Assembly (NCBI GenBank): GCA_024500155.1
Contig: CM044873.1
Span: forward strand, 2,485,001 to 2,549,000
Direction of reading: 5' to 3'
From: Chenopodium formosanum
Lineage: Eukaryota; Streptophyta; Magnoliopsida; Caryophyllales; Amaranthaceae
Length of the DNA stretch: 64,000 nt
The notes under the pieces are model-generated. The model saw nothing but the letters and a program-made list of their open reading frames with translations, was not told the DNA's origin and ran no database searches. This document shows, in pieces, positions 20,701 to 32,977 of this stretch (positions within the stretch are counted from its first letter, which is position 1; each line of letters opens with the position of its first letter). The position numbers and the translations under genes are program-made.

Positions 20701-23069
20701 CATTTAATGATCATATTTGGTTTTAAACGTCATTATATAACCTTGAGATGTATCCCTTAGGTTTTTAAGGCTTTTCAACACCGAGCCCTGAAACCTCAAA
20801 TTTCCTAAAAAATCGTGGATTATAGCTTTCAATTTTGTAATTTTTTGACCTTTTTTCGCCCGTAAATAAAAATTTCCGAGATGTTAATCATGGTCCCTTA
20901 TACCCTCCAAGAGTCCACTTGGGTTGTGGAACTAACCAATACGCCCTTAAACGATCATTTTATTCGTTCACAACTTGAAAGGAGTTCGTAAACTCAAGCC
21001 TACCATAGATTTATGACAACATATAATGATCATATGTGGTTTCAAACGGAATTATATGACCTCGAGATGTATCCTTTAGGGTCTCAAGGCTTTTCACTTC
21101 CAGGCCTTGTAACCTCATAATTCCTCAAAAAGCGTGGATTATAGCATGCAATTTTGTAATTTTTTTTTACCTTTTTTCGCCCAGAAATAAAAATTTCCGA
21201 GATGTTTACTATGGTCCCTAATATCCTCCGGGAGTCAAATTGGGTTGGTGGAACCATCCAATATGCTCTTTAACGGTCATTTTACACGTTCCCAATTTGC
21301 AATGATTTTGTAAACTCAAGCTTACCACGGACGTTAATGAAACCTAATAATGATCATATATGGTTTCAAATGGCATTATATAACCCCAAGATATATCCCT
21401 AAGGGTTTCAAGGTTTTTTGTCACCGGGTCCCGAAACCTCATATTTTCCTCAAAAAGCGTAGATTATAGTCTTCAATGTTTAAATATTTTGACATTTTTT
21501 TCGCTCGGAATTAAAAATTGCAGATATGTTTACCATGGCCCCTAATATTTTCAAGGAGTTAAATTGGGTTAGTGGAACCATCCAATATGCCCATAAACGG
21601 TCATTTTTCTCGTTCATAACTTGAAGTAGATTCGTAAACTCAAGTCTACCACGGACATTTATGACAACATATAATGATCATATATGGTTTCAAACGGCAT
21701 TATATAACCCCAAGATATATCCTTTTGGGTTTCAAGGCTTTTCAACACCGGTCCCCGAAACCTCAAAATTTCCTATAAAAGTGTAGATTATAGCCTTCAA
21801 TTTTGTAATTTTTTGACTGTTTTTTGCCCGGAAATAAAAATTGCCGAGATGTTAACCATGGTCCCTAATACCCTCCAAGAGTCCACTTGGGTCGGTGGAA
21901 CCATCTAATATGCCTCTAAACGGTCATTTTACCCGTTCAAAACTTAAAATGATTTCGTAAACTCAAGCCTACCACGGAAGTTTATGACAACATATAATTT
22001 TCATATATGGTTTCAAATGACATTAAATAATCCCGAGATGTATCCCTTAGGGTTTCAAGGTTTTTTGTCACTAGACCCCGAAACCTCAAAATTTCCTAAA
22101 AAAGCATGGATTATAGCCTTCAATTTTGTAATTTTTTTTATCTTTTTTCGCCCAGAAATAAAAATTAACAAGATGTTTACCATGGTCCCTAATACACTCT
22201 CGGTGTCCAATTGGGTCGATTGAACCATCCATTATGCCCTTAAATGGTCATTTTACCCGTTCAAAACTTGCAATGATTTCGTAAGCTCAAGCCTACCACA
22301 GATGTTTATGACAACATATAATGATCATATGTGGTTTCAAACGGCATTATATTACCCCCCAAGATGTATCCCTTAGGGTTTCAAAGCTTTTCGCCACTGG
22401 GCCCGAAACCTCAAAATTCTTCAAAAAGCGTGGATTATAGCCTTCAATTTTGTAAATTTTTTACCTTTTTTCGTTTGGAAATAAAAATTATCAAAATGTT
22501 TACCATGGTCCCTAATACCCTGCGGAGTCCAATTGGGTCGGTGGAACCATCCAATATGCCCTTCAATGGTCATTTTACCCGTTCATAACTTGCAGTTATT
22601 TCGTAAAGTCAAGCCTGCCACGTACGTTTATGACAATATTTAATGATCATATATGGTTTCAAACAGCATTATATGATGCCGAGATATATCCCCTAGGGTC
22701 TCAACACTTTTCGCCATCGGACCTTGAAACCCCAAAATTTCCTCAAAAAGCGTGGATTATAGCCTTCGATTTTGCATTTTTTGACCTTTTTTCGCTCGGA
22801 AATAAAAATTGTCGAGATGTTTACCATTGTCCCTAATGCCGTCCGAGAGTCCAATTAGGTCGGTGGAACCATCCAATATGTCGTTAAACGATCATTTTAC
22901 CCGTTCGCAACTTGCACCGATTTGGTACCATGGACGTTTATGACATATAATGATCATATATGGTTTCAAACAACATTATATGACCCCGAAATGTATCCCT
23001 TAAGGTCTCAAAGCCTTTTGCTACTGGGCCCCTAAACCTCAAAATTTTCTCAAAAGTGTGGATTATAGC
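17795..23069 (+). repeat. Tandem array of ~322-bp monomers (16 full + 1 truncated)
   Basis: The anchor GAGATGTTTACCATGG (with variants) recurs at about 17855, 18168, 18488, 18811, 19135, 19462, 19589, 19910, 20232, 20554, 20878, 21199, 21520, 21846, 22170, 22492 and 22814. Spacing is 313-327 bp except one interval of 127 bp. Each unit also carries GGTGGAACCATCCAATATGC and an ATAATGATCATAT block. Units differ by many substitutions and small indels. Several open frames of 68-155 codons arise because some monomers lack stops in one frame; they are shifted between units and are not genes. The array begins and ends at the same point of the monomer. No family assigned. Confidence 0.93.
19462..19588 (+). 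repeat. Truncated monomer within the array
   Basis: After GAGATG the sequence jumps directly to TCTCAAGGCTTTTCGCC, skipping about 195 bp of the monomer. GAGATGT occurs twice in a normal unit, so a deletion between short repeats is a likely cause. Confidence 0.85.
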
Positions 23070-23640
23070 TAGAGTTGTCAAAAACTGAGTCAACCTGAGA
23101 ACCTGACCTTAACTGACAAAGAATTGAACCCAGCTTGTAATCGAACAATGGGCTGAAACTAGTGACCTGTAACCTGACCTGATCTTAACCGAAAACTCAT
23201 TTGATCCAATACTTTATGACCTGAACCCGAACCTAGCTAACCCGAACCTGATAGTAACCGTCAAACGATTTAATTCGACCGGAAAACAATCAAAACCCCG
23301 AACTAGTACCCGGCCCAATTAAAACATGAACCCGAGTTATGGAAGGTTTAATAAATTTTTATATACCTTTTATTCAGCTTATATACTGGTATAATTCTGT
23401 AAACCCTCATCCGATTTAATAAAATCTTTTGTTCAGCTTATATAACTTTTGTTCTCTATTACTCGTATAAAGGTTTAATAAAATCTTGATGATGCTTGAT
23501 CAAATTATGGAAGGCGTAATTTTATAGTTCAACTTGGTCACATCGATATTTATTAGAATTGAACTTGAACCAGAACCTGACTCAACACTAACCATCTAAC
23601 CCGAACCCGAATGTACCATCTTGTTAACTTTTAAATAAAA
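23070..23640. mobile_element. Degenerate ACCCGAACC-rich repeat, right flank of array
   Basis: Repeated variants of AACCTGACC, AACCCGAACC and TAACCGAAA run through this segment. Similar sequence lies at 38900-39240 and 39640-39830. It begins TAGAGTTGTCAA, which resembles an hAT-type end, but no matching right terminus was found. Probably a decayed non-autonomous transposon. Confidence 0.4.
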
Positions 23641-24200
23641 AAATGAAGTATGGAGTAAATACAAAAAAGCCATATAAATTTAAAAAATAATAATAAAAAT
23701 AAAAATAAAAATAAAAAAATTAAGATAGTGAAACAAATGAAGTGTGGAGTATATTTTTGACCGCTTTGAGGGCTTGGATCATCATTATTCATGTCATCAA
23801 GTTTATTGGGCTTAAGTGCTTAAACCCATAGGTGAAACGGACCATTTTATACGAATTTTATAGAAGGTACCACATGTGAAAAACAGCATAGGCATAGAAT
23901 AATGAAGTAAACAAGTAAGCAAATATTCTAAACTAAGGACTATGCCCTAAGTAACATTTTTCTTAAAGCTCAGTTCTTTCTTTTTTCGTCATGCACGTAA
24001 GGTAGCTAAGCATATGATCATACTTGTCATTTTAGGGTTATACATACGTTCTTTAAATCTCAAATAATATTATTAGACTGTAGACAGATGAAGGAAAATA
24101 TATGATCCTCTTCTCCCCTTTATTCAATTTCTTAAGTAGTTTTCTTGTAAAAAGTTTTACATTTTATACTTCATTATAATTTTTCAAATCAGATCATATC
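23641..24200. other. Lipase upstream region
   Basis: AT-rich sequence including an AATAAAAATAAAAAT low-complexity patch near 23688-23717. It should contain the lipase promoter, but no convincing TATA box stands out. Confidence 0.45.
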
Positions 24201-26402
24201 ATGGAGGACGACAAAGAGAACAAATACTTCCATATGCTGATGAGAGCTTTCTCTTTTCTGACTCAATTAATTCTTATAATCGTCGCAATTTTGATACAGA
24301 TGTTTGGGTCAATGTTTGAAAAAATCTTCAATGGCAATTTATTTCGAAGTATGCAATTATGTTCACCTTATTTATAAATAATTTTCACACTAGCCTTTGT
24401 TTTGTTTTTTTTGTAATTATATGGCTTATTTTTACAAAAATAATGTTTGATAGCTATACATCAACTACTTGTCATGACAATATATTATAGTAAGGCATAT
24501 TTGAAAGTTTTTAACCACATAATCCTTCTCTGAACATCCTAAAGTTAATTTATTAGATGAAGGAGTACATATAATCATATTGTGTGCATTTATATATGTT
24601 ATATACGGAGTATATAGAATTCTCATTTACTATAAGTATGGTTCTTGAAACAGGAAAGAAAGAAAGGTTGATAAATGAAGAAAGCGAAGATTATCTCTCT
24701 GTCATTGGACATATTGACACTAGAATGGATCTCAACAAAGATATTAAGCATGGAGATGCCAGATATTATCCCGCACTTTCGATGATGGCAGCTAAAATAG
24801 CCTACGAAAATGAACTTTATATTAAAAAAGTTGTTTCTCGTCATTGGAATGTGAGTATAACATACAAGTAATAGTACTAGATATATGAAATTATAACTTA
24901 ATTTATGCTTGTATTTCATTACCTTATACGGTATATATTATATCATGCAGATGGAGTTTGTGAAATTCTACAAGTGTTACAATGGTAAGACGGTCAATCA
25001 ATGTTACATATGCAACTTATATTATATGTAATGAACCCCTTTTGTAAACTATCTAGAAATCAAAATTGAAAACTGATTACGTAGTAGTTTATTTGTCGAT
25101 TAACTATGGTAAAATTAAAATAAAATTGGTGTATGTTGACAGAAAATCTAAAGAGAAAAACAACTGAAGCATTCATAATGCGCGAGGGAAATGCAGAAGA
25201 TGATAAATTCATTGTAGCATTCAGAGGAACAACAGATGCATATGATTGGTGCACTGATTTCGACTACTCGTGGTGCCATATCGATGGAATGGGAAGAACT
25301 CATAGGGGTTTCATGATAGCTTTGGGTCTAAGGGAATTTAGGTTATTAGATGAAGATTATAAATGTGATTTTCCTAATAACCTAATTGAGCAAGACCCTG
25401 AAAAACCTATAGCTTATTATGTCATTAGAGATAAATTAAAAGAAATTATGGCAGAAAATGAAAGGGTAAAATTTATTGTTACTGGTCACAGTTTAGGAGG
25501 TGCACTTGCAATACTATTTCCAGCAATATTGGCTTATCATGGAGAAGTTGAATTATTAGATAGAATGGAGGCTATTTATACTTTTGGTCAACCAAGAGTT
25601 GGAAATGCTGAATTTGGGAAATTTATGAAAAAGAAATTAAGAGAGTTCAATATTAAGTATTATAGGATTGTTTATGGCTATGATATTGTGCCTAAGCTTC
25701 CCTTTGATAATGCCTGGATGAAATTTAAACACTTTGGAACATCCATCCACTTTAACAGCTTCTATTGTGGAAAGGTATGCTTACTTTTTCTCTCCTCATC
25801 TTACCAAGGAGTAGATTATTATTTTTTTTTTAAAAAAAAAATGTTGTTGTATGTATGCCAATTGCCAATTGCCATTTGCCAAGGTATAATGTCGTGCCAA
25901 GGTATAATATCGATCATTTTTATCTTTAATTATTTGTATAAATTATGACAAGGACTATGTCTATTGTAAGTAATAAGTCTTATTTTACCTTCTTTTGAGT
26001 CATTATAAAGTAATACTCCAAAATTCCGTCGTAGTAGGTTCACATCATCACTCCTACAATAAACATGAAATTTTATATGTCTTGATGCAGATAATTAAAG
26101 AAGAAGCAGTCAAGAAAGATGAAAAGGAAGCAAGTATTATGATAAAAATACTGAGAAAGCCAAGTGCAATAATGAAGTCATTCATGGATATCATAATAAA
26201 AACATTAAATGCAAAGTGGGAGCTGATAAGAGGGTTTATAATCGGAATTACAGCAGGCCCATATTATAAAGAGGGATGGTTTCTTATTGGGCTCAGGTAC
26301 ATTGGCATCATATTCCCTGATTTCATCAACCATAATCCTCAAGATTATGTTAATTCTACTATGTTGGGCTCCCAAGATTTGTTCAAATACTACCCTCATT
26401 GA
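24201..26402 (+). CDS. Class 3 triacylglycerol lipase, oil-body-lipase type (5 exons)
   Basis: Exons 24201-24348, 24654-24850, 24951-24984, 25143-25774 and 26091-26402 join in frame with GT-AG introns to give 440 residues. It should hydrolyse triacylglycerol or other acyl esters at lipid droplets or membranes. A hydrophobic segment (about 18-38) lies near the N-terminus. The alpha/beta-hydrolase core has FIVAFRGT near 150, the nucleophile elbow GHSLGGA with S243, then GQPRVGN, D307 in YDIVPKLP and H418 in HNPQDYV as likely triad. The order and the C-terminal QDYVNST match plant OBL1-like lipases. These are usually nearer 480-520 residues, so the N-terminal part is short here; an alternative upstream exon cannot be excluded. 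The 34-bp third exon is supported by frame and homology. Confidence 0.88.
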
Positions 26403-27078
26403 CTAATTATCTCTTGTGTATTATGTTAATGGGTGTACTTATCTCTTGTGTACATTAAACATTTAAATGTCAATAAGTCCCAAAAGAGGACAATTCCATA
26501 ATCTTATAGTTTGATCCTAGTTCTGTATTCTTTGACATACGATTCATGAAGTAGCTAGAGTTGCGATACCAAAAATATGGAGACGGGTAATTGAACTTGT
26601 TCACGAAAAGATAACTACTCCGTTCCTTTTTGTTGCATATCTAGTTGGTCATATGTACTTCATATAATTTAAGACTTTGCTTAAAGCGATTGCCTTATTA
26701 CACCGTTCTGCAGCAATTCTTTATCGATCAATCACATAAAGCATTATAAAACATCTCACCCGTAGTCTTAATAACTTGAACCAAATCGGCAAATCACAGA
26801 GGAGCTCAAATTGCAGCAAAGTTGCAGCTTTCAGAATATAGATGGTTAAGAATAACCCATTCAATATATATGTAATCCAGCAAAAGCATTTAACAGGGTA
26901 ACTTCAGAAACCTAATGAACATCTTAATAGAATTGCCATCTACCTACTTGAACCAAACTGAATGCTCCTAGAAAAGTCTGTAAAGTTCACAAACCAACTC
27001 TACTAGCTTGACAAACAGTCGAACCACCTCCCAGAAATCTATCAGCTATCAGGTTTACATTGTCTTTGGGACACCACT
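26403..27078. other. Convergent 3' region between lipase and hnRNP genes
   Basis: The two genes end towards each other here, so their 3' UTRs share this interval. No other gene seen. Confidence 0.55.
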
Positions 27079-30000
27079 CTAATATGGTCGGTACCTCCAA
27101 TCTGCTGCTCTGGAAGGAGGCCTTGAACTGCTCTGGAAGCCATAACCTCCACCCCACTGTGCAGAAGAGAACATATTAGCATATGTACAATATTCTAGGA
27201 GCAGAAAAGCTCTCTAAAGTGGCAAGATCACGCTTTTAAAGGTAACATTCTGCAGTATATGCATTATTATGTAAAAAGACAATGAGTATAACAACAGTGT
27301 GATATTCTAATTATAATGCAACGCAGCTAACCCACAAAATCCACATAACTAGTGAATTTCACCCACAGTTAGGTTAGCTCCAGGATCACAGATTATATTG
27401 GTAGCCAGTAAGCTAATACTCACATCATCAAAATCCAGGCTGGAATACATTCTTCCATAACTACCACGAACAGGACCATAACCTCCATATGGTTCAGGAT
27501 TGTCCATCAGCAGACCTCCACTAGGACCAGCATCGTCAACTGGTGTAGCCGAATCTATGGCAACCTGCAGTTTAGAAATCAAGATTAAAATTATTATGTT
27601 CTTAATATAACATATCCTGGTAACCTGGACACTTTCACTGCTTTAGTGCCAATAATAATCATTAAGGGTAGACAGGGAGAAACAAATAAGACATACAAAC
27701 AGCTGCAGTGACTACAAAAGCTAATAAACCTTATAGATTTGGTCAATACACAGTGAGAGAAATTAATATCGAAATATGTAGCTCAAGAATAAATCTAAGC
27801 GTGAGAAGACTAGAGAAGCTATATCCAAGTACAAAAAGAATCCAATATTAGGATATTCGATGTCACTGAAACTGTCATTGATGAGTTTGAGGTAGCTAGC
27901 AAGGAATGTAATCAGCAGATTATATACAATGTAATGCTTAAAATTCCAAGATCCATACTCTGGTATGTACTAGCCACCACCCCCCCCCCCCCCCCAACCA
28001 AAACAAAATTCAACTGAAAGTAATCGTCACCCAAACATCAATTCAAAAGTAGTTAAAGAGTTTCCATTGCTTACCGGCTGCCCTAAGATTTCATGAGACC
28101 GTCTAGCCACCCTATCGGCGACACCATCTTCAGCAAAAGTTACAAAGCCAAAACCACGATGCCCAGATCTCTTGGGATCCTACACCAAGAAGTTACTTCT
28201 TTAGCTCAGCAAATTTTCCAGAAAACAATGACCACTTCAGTGATGGAAATGAAATTTACCTTTGGAATGTAGACATCCAAAATGCGACCAAATCTTCCAA
28301 AATATTGGCGAAGATCATCCACAGTTGCTTCCTGGGGAAGCCTTCCAACAAATATCTTTCTCCCAATTCCTCTGATGGGCTCCCCTATTATTATCATAAA
28401 AGTATCATTGTATTAAATATTTCACTTAGTAGTTCAAGAACATGCATAAGAACAGTGAAACAGGTAAAAGGGGCCTTACTTCCATAAAGAGAACCTGGAT
28501 GATCATACAAGGTAGGAGTACCAAGTGCTGCATATCTTGTAGCAGCACTAATGTAATCATTGTATGCGCCATATCCTCCAGGCCCTCCATGGCCACCATG
28601 GCCTCCACGACCACCGTGACCACCTTGAGGAGGAGCTCTGCTATATGGCCGGAAATCATCATCCTGAAACAATATTAAACAAATTCTAGTCAGTTGAAAT
28701 GCAGAAGTAATTAAATATTCCTCTGTTATTTTTTACTTGATCTGGTTTGGAATTCTGCACTATTCATACTCTCTTATGAACTATTTGTAAATTATACATA
28801 AGGGAAAAAAAAAAAAAAAAAACCTTTAGAATACTAGTAGTTAAAAGTTGCACATTGGCAAGGCCACAAGGGTAATGAACAAACAGGTCAAATAAATTAT
28901 TTTTTTTAGAAGGGGAGAAGTAAGGAATTGCTGTTCCAATATAGGAATCAACAGCCTTATGAGTTAAGAGCATGATGATGGATAACCCGGCAGGAGAGTA
29001 AAGAAAGAACAGGTGACAAATAGAGCGAGATCATTCAGTGACTCACAATCATCCTAAACCATCCCCTTTCAATTAGAAAACTAATAAACAAGTGTATATT
29101 ACCTTGGGTGTTGCTCGATCAACTACTACTGTTGAACCTCCCAACTCATGAGTATCATTCATCAGACTGTCAACCGATTCTGCATCAAGCAGAACAATTT
29201 AACACAATTCATTATTCGTCAAAAAACTATCAACTTATATTTCCATAATTATCGACTTATATTTCCCATACATCCATAATTATCAACATATATCTCCCAC
29301 ACAAACTATATGATTGATATTTCTTGATTACATCATTTACATGCTACCTTAACTTGCAACAAACAATTCAACACAGATACCTTAAAATTCTAACAATTCT
29401 TTAATTTGGTTTCAAAATGCATCATTAAAGCAAGATGGTATCATTATCATCACTGCTTTAAAGTGATAACAAAAAAAATTGGCACTACAACTACATTTGA
29501 TTCTTCAAGAAGATTCATGTTTCACCCCCAAATCATAGCTTATTACCTTCAAGTACAGGTTATTAACCTAAGTGTAAGTCAACGATTCGACAATTCCAGA
29601 AAATTAACTTGCTAAAACCACTTCAAGAAATTTGCTAAATCCAAAAGAATCCAAAAAAAATATAAAAGAAATTTAACGTAAAACCACTTCAAGAAATTTG
29701 ATATACCGTACTAGCACAAAGTTTAACTTGAAAATTTAAAATACTGCAGTGCCAAACCCACAAAATCTTAGTCTAATATAGCATCCTACCAAGACGGTCA
29801 AGCCATAATTGCACAAAATAAATTTATAAAAAAAATGTAACACACAAAATGAACAAATGTATGAGAAGGAACAGTTAAAATGGATGTAATTACCTGAACT
29901 AGCAAAGGTAATAAACCCAATTCCACGATGGCCTTTTGTGGTGGGATCCTAAACATTTCAAAAAAAAAAAAAAAAAAAGTTAAGCATTCCAGCATTAGTC

Positions 30001-31914
30001 TTAGTACATAAGGAGCATTAAAGATTAACTCTACAATCTTACTTTAGGCATGTAAAGATCAGTGATCTCTCCATATTTCTCGAAATGGCTGAATGGAAGG
30101 AAAATAGGAAAAAGAGGTAAAGTTAGAAAGCCAATATATACGAGTGAACTGGTTACAAAATATAAAAATATAGAAATGAAGATATTCATGAGAAGTGATT
30201 CTACTTTCAACTCAGGCTTAATAATATTCACCTCCGGAAAGTAGATTCAGTAACAGATGGTGCAATTCTTGCAACAAATATCCTGGTTATCTTTTTCGAA
30301 GATGATCGCATCATTTCTTCCTGCAATTAACTCCATGATCAGTAGAAGGACAACTTGACCAAAGAAAAGGACGATAAAACGATAAATGCCAAGAAAAAAG
30401 CACCTTTGGTGTTGCCACTTTTACTTCCAGCACTCTGTTTCCAAGGTGATGCTCGCTTGATAGTGCTTTCTGAACCCAGAAAAGAGCAGGTCAAATCAGT
30501 TAATCACTTATTCCGTACAGAGGGGAAAAAAAAAGTGCTAAAGATGAACCAGATTAAGAATAAAACTTGTAAGAATATAAAGGCAGTATGCTAAGATTAT
30601 AAAGCTACTCTACCTTAGCATCATCATCAGAAGTGAAAGTGACATAGCCGAAACCACGTGATCTGCCAGAATTACGCTCCTAAAACACAAGAGAATGCAG
30701 AAGAACCCATTCAGTAGCATACAACAAAAACTAACAAAATTACATATGTAATAACAATGTATAGGAAGGGTCAGGTGCAACGCATTCTCTCACACCTAAA
30801 TTGTCATACGTTAAAAGATAAAAACAGGGGGAGAAATGAGGGATAGTAATAGATTACACAAAGGCAGCCTATAATGTGCTCAAGCATTGAAAAGGCAATT
30901 GCAAAAATCCAATCAGTCAATTTCAAAAACAAGGATTCCTTAGAAGACAACCAGATTACCAAAATGAAGTCTTTCAAACCACGCAACATTAAAAATCTTC
31001 CGGTGGAAAATTAAGAATTCCAACAGTGATCAAGCTCAGTAACTCTCACAGAAGAATAATAATGACTATGAAAATAGTTATACTCCGTACAGCACAATGG
31101 CCATATTTAACAAATAGCTGATGACTAATGGTCAGAATTTATTAGCTAGATATGATAAACTTAAGAAAAACAAGTTAGAAGTCTCTATTCTAGAACTTAG
31201 CCATCAAATGTTATTAAAATACAGGTCCTTGAGTAAATTGACTGCTTGACATATGCATTCAGCAAAACCACATCATAATAAGGCTGTATCTGATTGAAAG
31301 ATAATCATTTCCGGAAATCTTGTTCGTAAAGGTGTAAATGTAAATTCTTATTGTGAGGAAGTTATGGTAGCCAACCCCAAATTAATTTGGGACAAGGGCG
31401 TTATTGTTGTTAATGAAGTTATGGCACATTTCCCCCGTCCCTCGCCTTACCCTTCTTCTCTTCCCAATTTAATATCTCAAACTTTTTCTGTCTGGAAACA
31501 CAACTGAATCTCAAGTTTATAATCTATCAAAGTCACAATCACATTACATATTCCAATCATCCACAACATGCTTCTCGAATTATCACAACACACTAAACAA
31601 TACACACCCTAGATAAGTGCATTTTTTTCATATCAAAATTCCCAAAACTTACAACAACAATATAACAATTACTAATGCAATTTCAGCAAAATGAGAAATT
31701 TGATACCTTCATCACAATGCAGTCCTCCAATTCTCCAAATTTAATCATGTACTCCTTCAACCCATTGGTGTCAACGTCCCAAGGGATACCGAGAACCTGA
31801 GGAAATCGCCCAAATTCAACAAATCAGATAAATTCGAAAACCAACACTCTTCAAGCATCATTCCAAACAACATATAGACCATTGATAAGCACTTACCACA
31901 AGCTTTCTCTCCAT
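27079..31914 (-). CDS. Three-RRM hnRNP-like RNA-binding protein (13 coding exons)
   Basis: Coding exons, in order: 31897-31914, 31707-31796, 30614-30679, 30404-30469, 30232-30320, 30043-30088, 29894-29948, 29103-29179, 28480-28663, 28260-28384, 28075-28179, 27424-27564 and 27079-27156. They sum to 1140 nt, 379 residues. RRM1 (about 5-78) has RNP2 LVVLGI and RNP1 RGFGYVTF at 44-51. RRM2 (about 93-167) has IFVARI at 94-99 and RGIGFITF at 133-140. RRM3 (about 240-315) has IFVGRL at 241-246 and RGFGFVTF at 280-287. A Gly/His-rich linker (about 182-205) joins RRM2 and RRM3; the tail is Gly/Tyr/Arg-rich and ends DWRYRPY. It should bind RNA in the nucleus in splicing or mRNA handling. I know similar plant proteins labelled hnRNP 1 or DAZAP1-like, but not a specific symbol. 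Confidence 0.9.
27980..27995 (+). repeat. C16 homopolymer in an hnRNP intron
   Basis: Sixteen consecutive C in the intron between coding exons 11 and 12; on the transcript it is a G-run. Such a run is prone to length error in sequencing and assembly. Confidence 0.9.
31368..31414 (+). mobile_element. 47-bp 5'-truncated LINE 3' end in hnRNP intron 2
   Basis: TAGCCAACCCCAAATTAATT continues to a TTATTGTTGTTAAT tail and is flanked by perfect 10-bp copies of GAAGTTATGG (31358-31367 and 31415-31424). GTAGCCNACCCCAAAT...TTGGGAC...(TTG)n is the usual 3' end of plant RTE-type LINEs. Only the last 47 bp were inserted. Confidence 0.75.
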
Positions 31915-31945
31915 GATGACAACGAACCGAAACGCGGAAAAACAA

Positions 31946-31954
31946 AAACCCTAA
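31946..31954 (-). promoter_or_regulatory. Telo-box in hnRNP leader
   Basis: AAACCCTAA (plus strand) lies in the 5' UTR part of the first coding exon, about 35 nt before the ATG. A second AAACCCTA is at 32387-32394. Telo-boxes are common near transcription starts of plant translation and RNA-processing genes. Confidence 0.55.
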
Positions 31955-32362
31955 TCGGCTGGAATGAAGCAAAAAGGAGCGAAGAAAGAATCTGGAATAA
32001 TGAAATAATCTTGCTCTCTCTCGAATTCACGCTCAGCTCATGAAGACTCACCTCTCTCTCTCCTCTTCCTCCCCTCTCACACTCGTAGCCTGCACATGAT
32101 AAACGCACCTCTTTCTCACACACATACATCATCATCATCATCATGATCATCGACGTCGTCATCATCAATTATTATCTCAACCCCAAAAAATTCACCCAAT
32201 TTTTTTTCCAGAAAAAGTTTGAAGAAATTTCAATTCATCACTCAAAAATTATCAAATTAATCAATCAATTGAGGAATAAATCCACAAAAATTAAAATTTT
32301 AAAAGACGAAAAACAATCAGAAACAAGAAGATTAGATTAATGGAAAAACGCCTAATTGTTAC

Positions 32363-32500
32363 CTTTGGAATAATAGGGATTATTGAAAACCCTAGCGCAG
32401 AAAATCTCTCTCTTCCCCTCTCTTCTCCCTCTAAACTTAATCTCTCTATCGTTCGTTCGTTCGTAAGCTCGCGGCGCTCAGACTGAATCACCCAATTAAC
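32363..32500 (-). other. Probable non-coding first exon of the hnRNP gene
   Basis: On the minus strand a CT-rich leader ends in CCAAAG followed by GTAACA, a good donor; an acceptor TTCCAG lies before 31958, 44 bp upstream of the ATG. This predicts a leader intron of about 404 bp (31959-32362). The 5' limit is a guess. CT-rich stretches at 32010-32080 could instead be an alternative leader. A (CAT)n tract sits at about 32125-32144. Confidence 0.5.
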
Positions 32501-32681
32501 ACCGGCGAAGTGCGTATCGTAACCCTTTTACGGATAATTATTTAGAGCTTTTCTATATAAATAACCATCCTATTTATATGCGCGAGTATATAATTAATAA
32601 TTAAATAATTACTCGTAATAAATTCTCTTTATTCCGGTTTTAAAAAAAAAATTAAATTAAATTAAAAATAATTCGGACTAA

Positions 32682-32974
32682 GGCTCTGTTTGATTCACCT
32701 TAATTTTGCTGAACTGAAATTATTTTAACTGTTTTCCTCAAAAAAAAAAAAAAAAAAAAAAAAAAAATTATTATTTTAACTGAACTTATTTTTACTGAAC
32801 TGAACTTAATTTTACTGAACTGAAATTATTTTTACTGATTTTCTATTATAATTCTTCTTTAAGAAAACTGAATTTTACTGAACTAAACTTATTTTTACTG
32901 AATTGAAATTATTTTTATTGAACTGAACTTATTTTTACTTAATATTATTTTTTTAAGGTGAATCAAACAGGGCC
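32682..32974. mobile_element. Tourist-like MITE, 293 bp
   Basis: Left end GGCTCTGTTTGATTCACCTT and the right end's reverse complement differ at one base over 22 bp. TAA flanks both sides (32679-32681 and 32975-32977). The interior repeats TTTTTACTGAACTGAA. It lies about 180 bp upstream of the presumed hnRNP first exon. A poly(A) insertion interrupts it at 32732-32769. Confidence 0.88.
32732..32769 (+). mobile_element. Poly(A) insertion nested in the MITE, 13-bp repeat
   Basis: TTTTCCTC plus A28 and TT lies between perfect ATTATTTTAACTG copies (32719-32731 and 32770-32782). Because the host MITE is internally repetitive the duplication is slightly less certain than at 4631. Confidence 0.55.
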
Positions 32975-32977
32975 TAA

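Noticed and set aside
23481..23501. TCTTGATGATGCT resembles the middle of miR172 (also AATCTTGATGAT near 51371)
   Set aside because: The ends of the mature miRNA do not match and no complementary star arm lies within 300 bp, so no hairpin precursor is possible.
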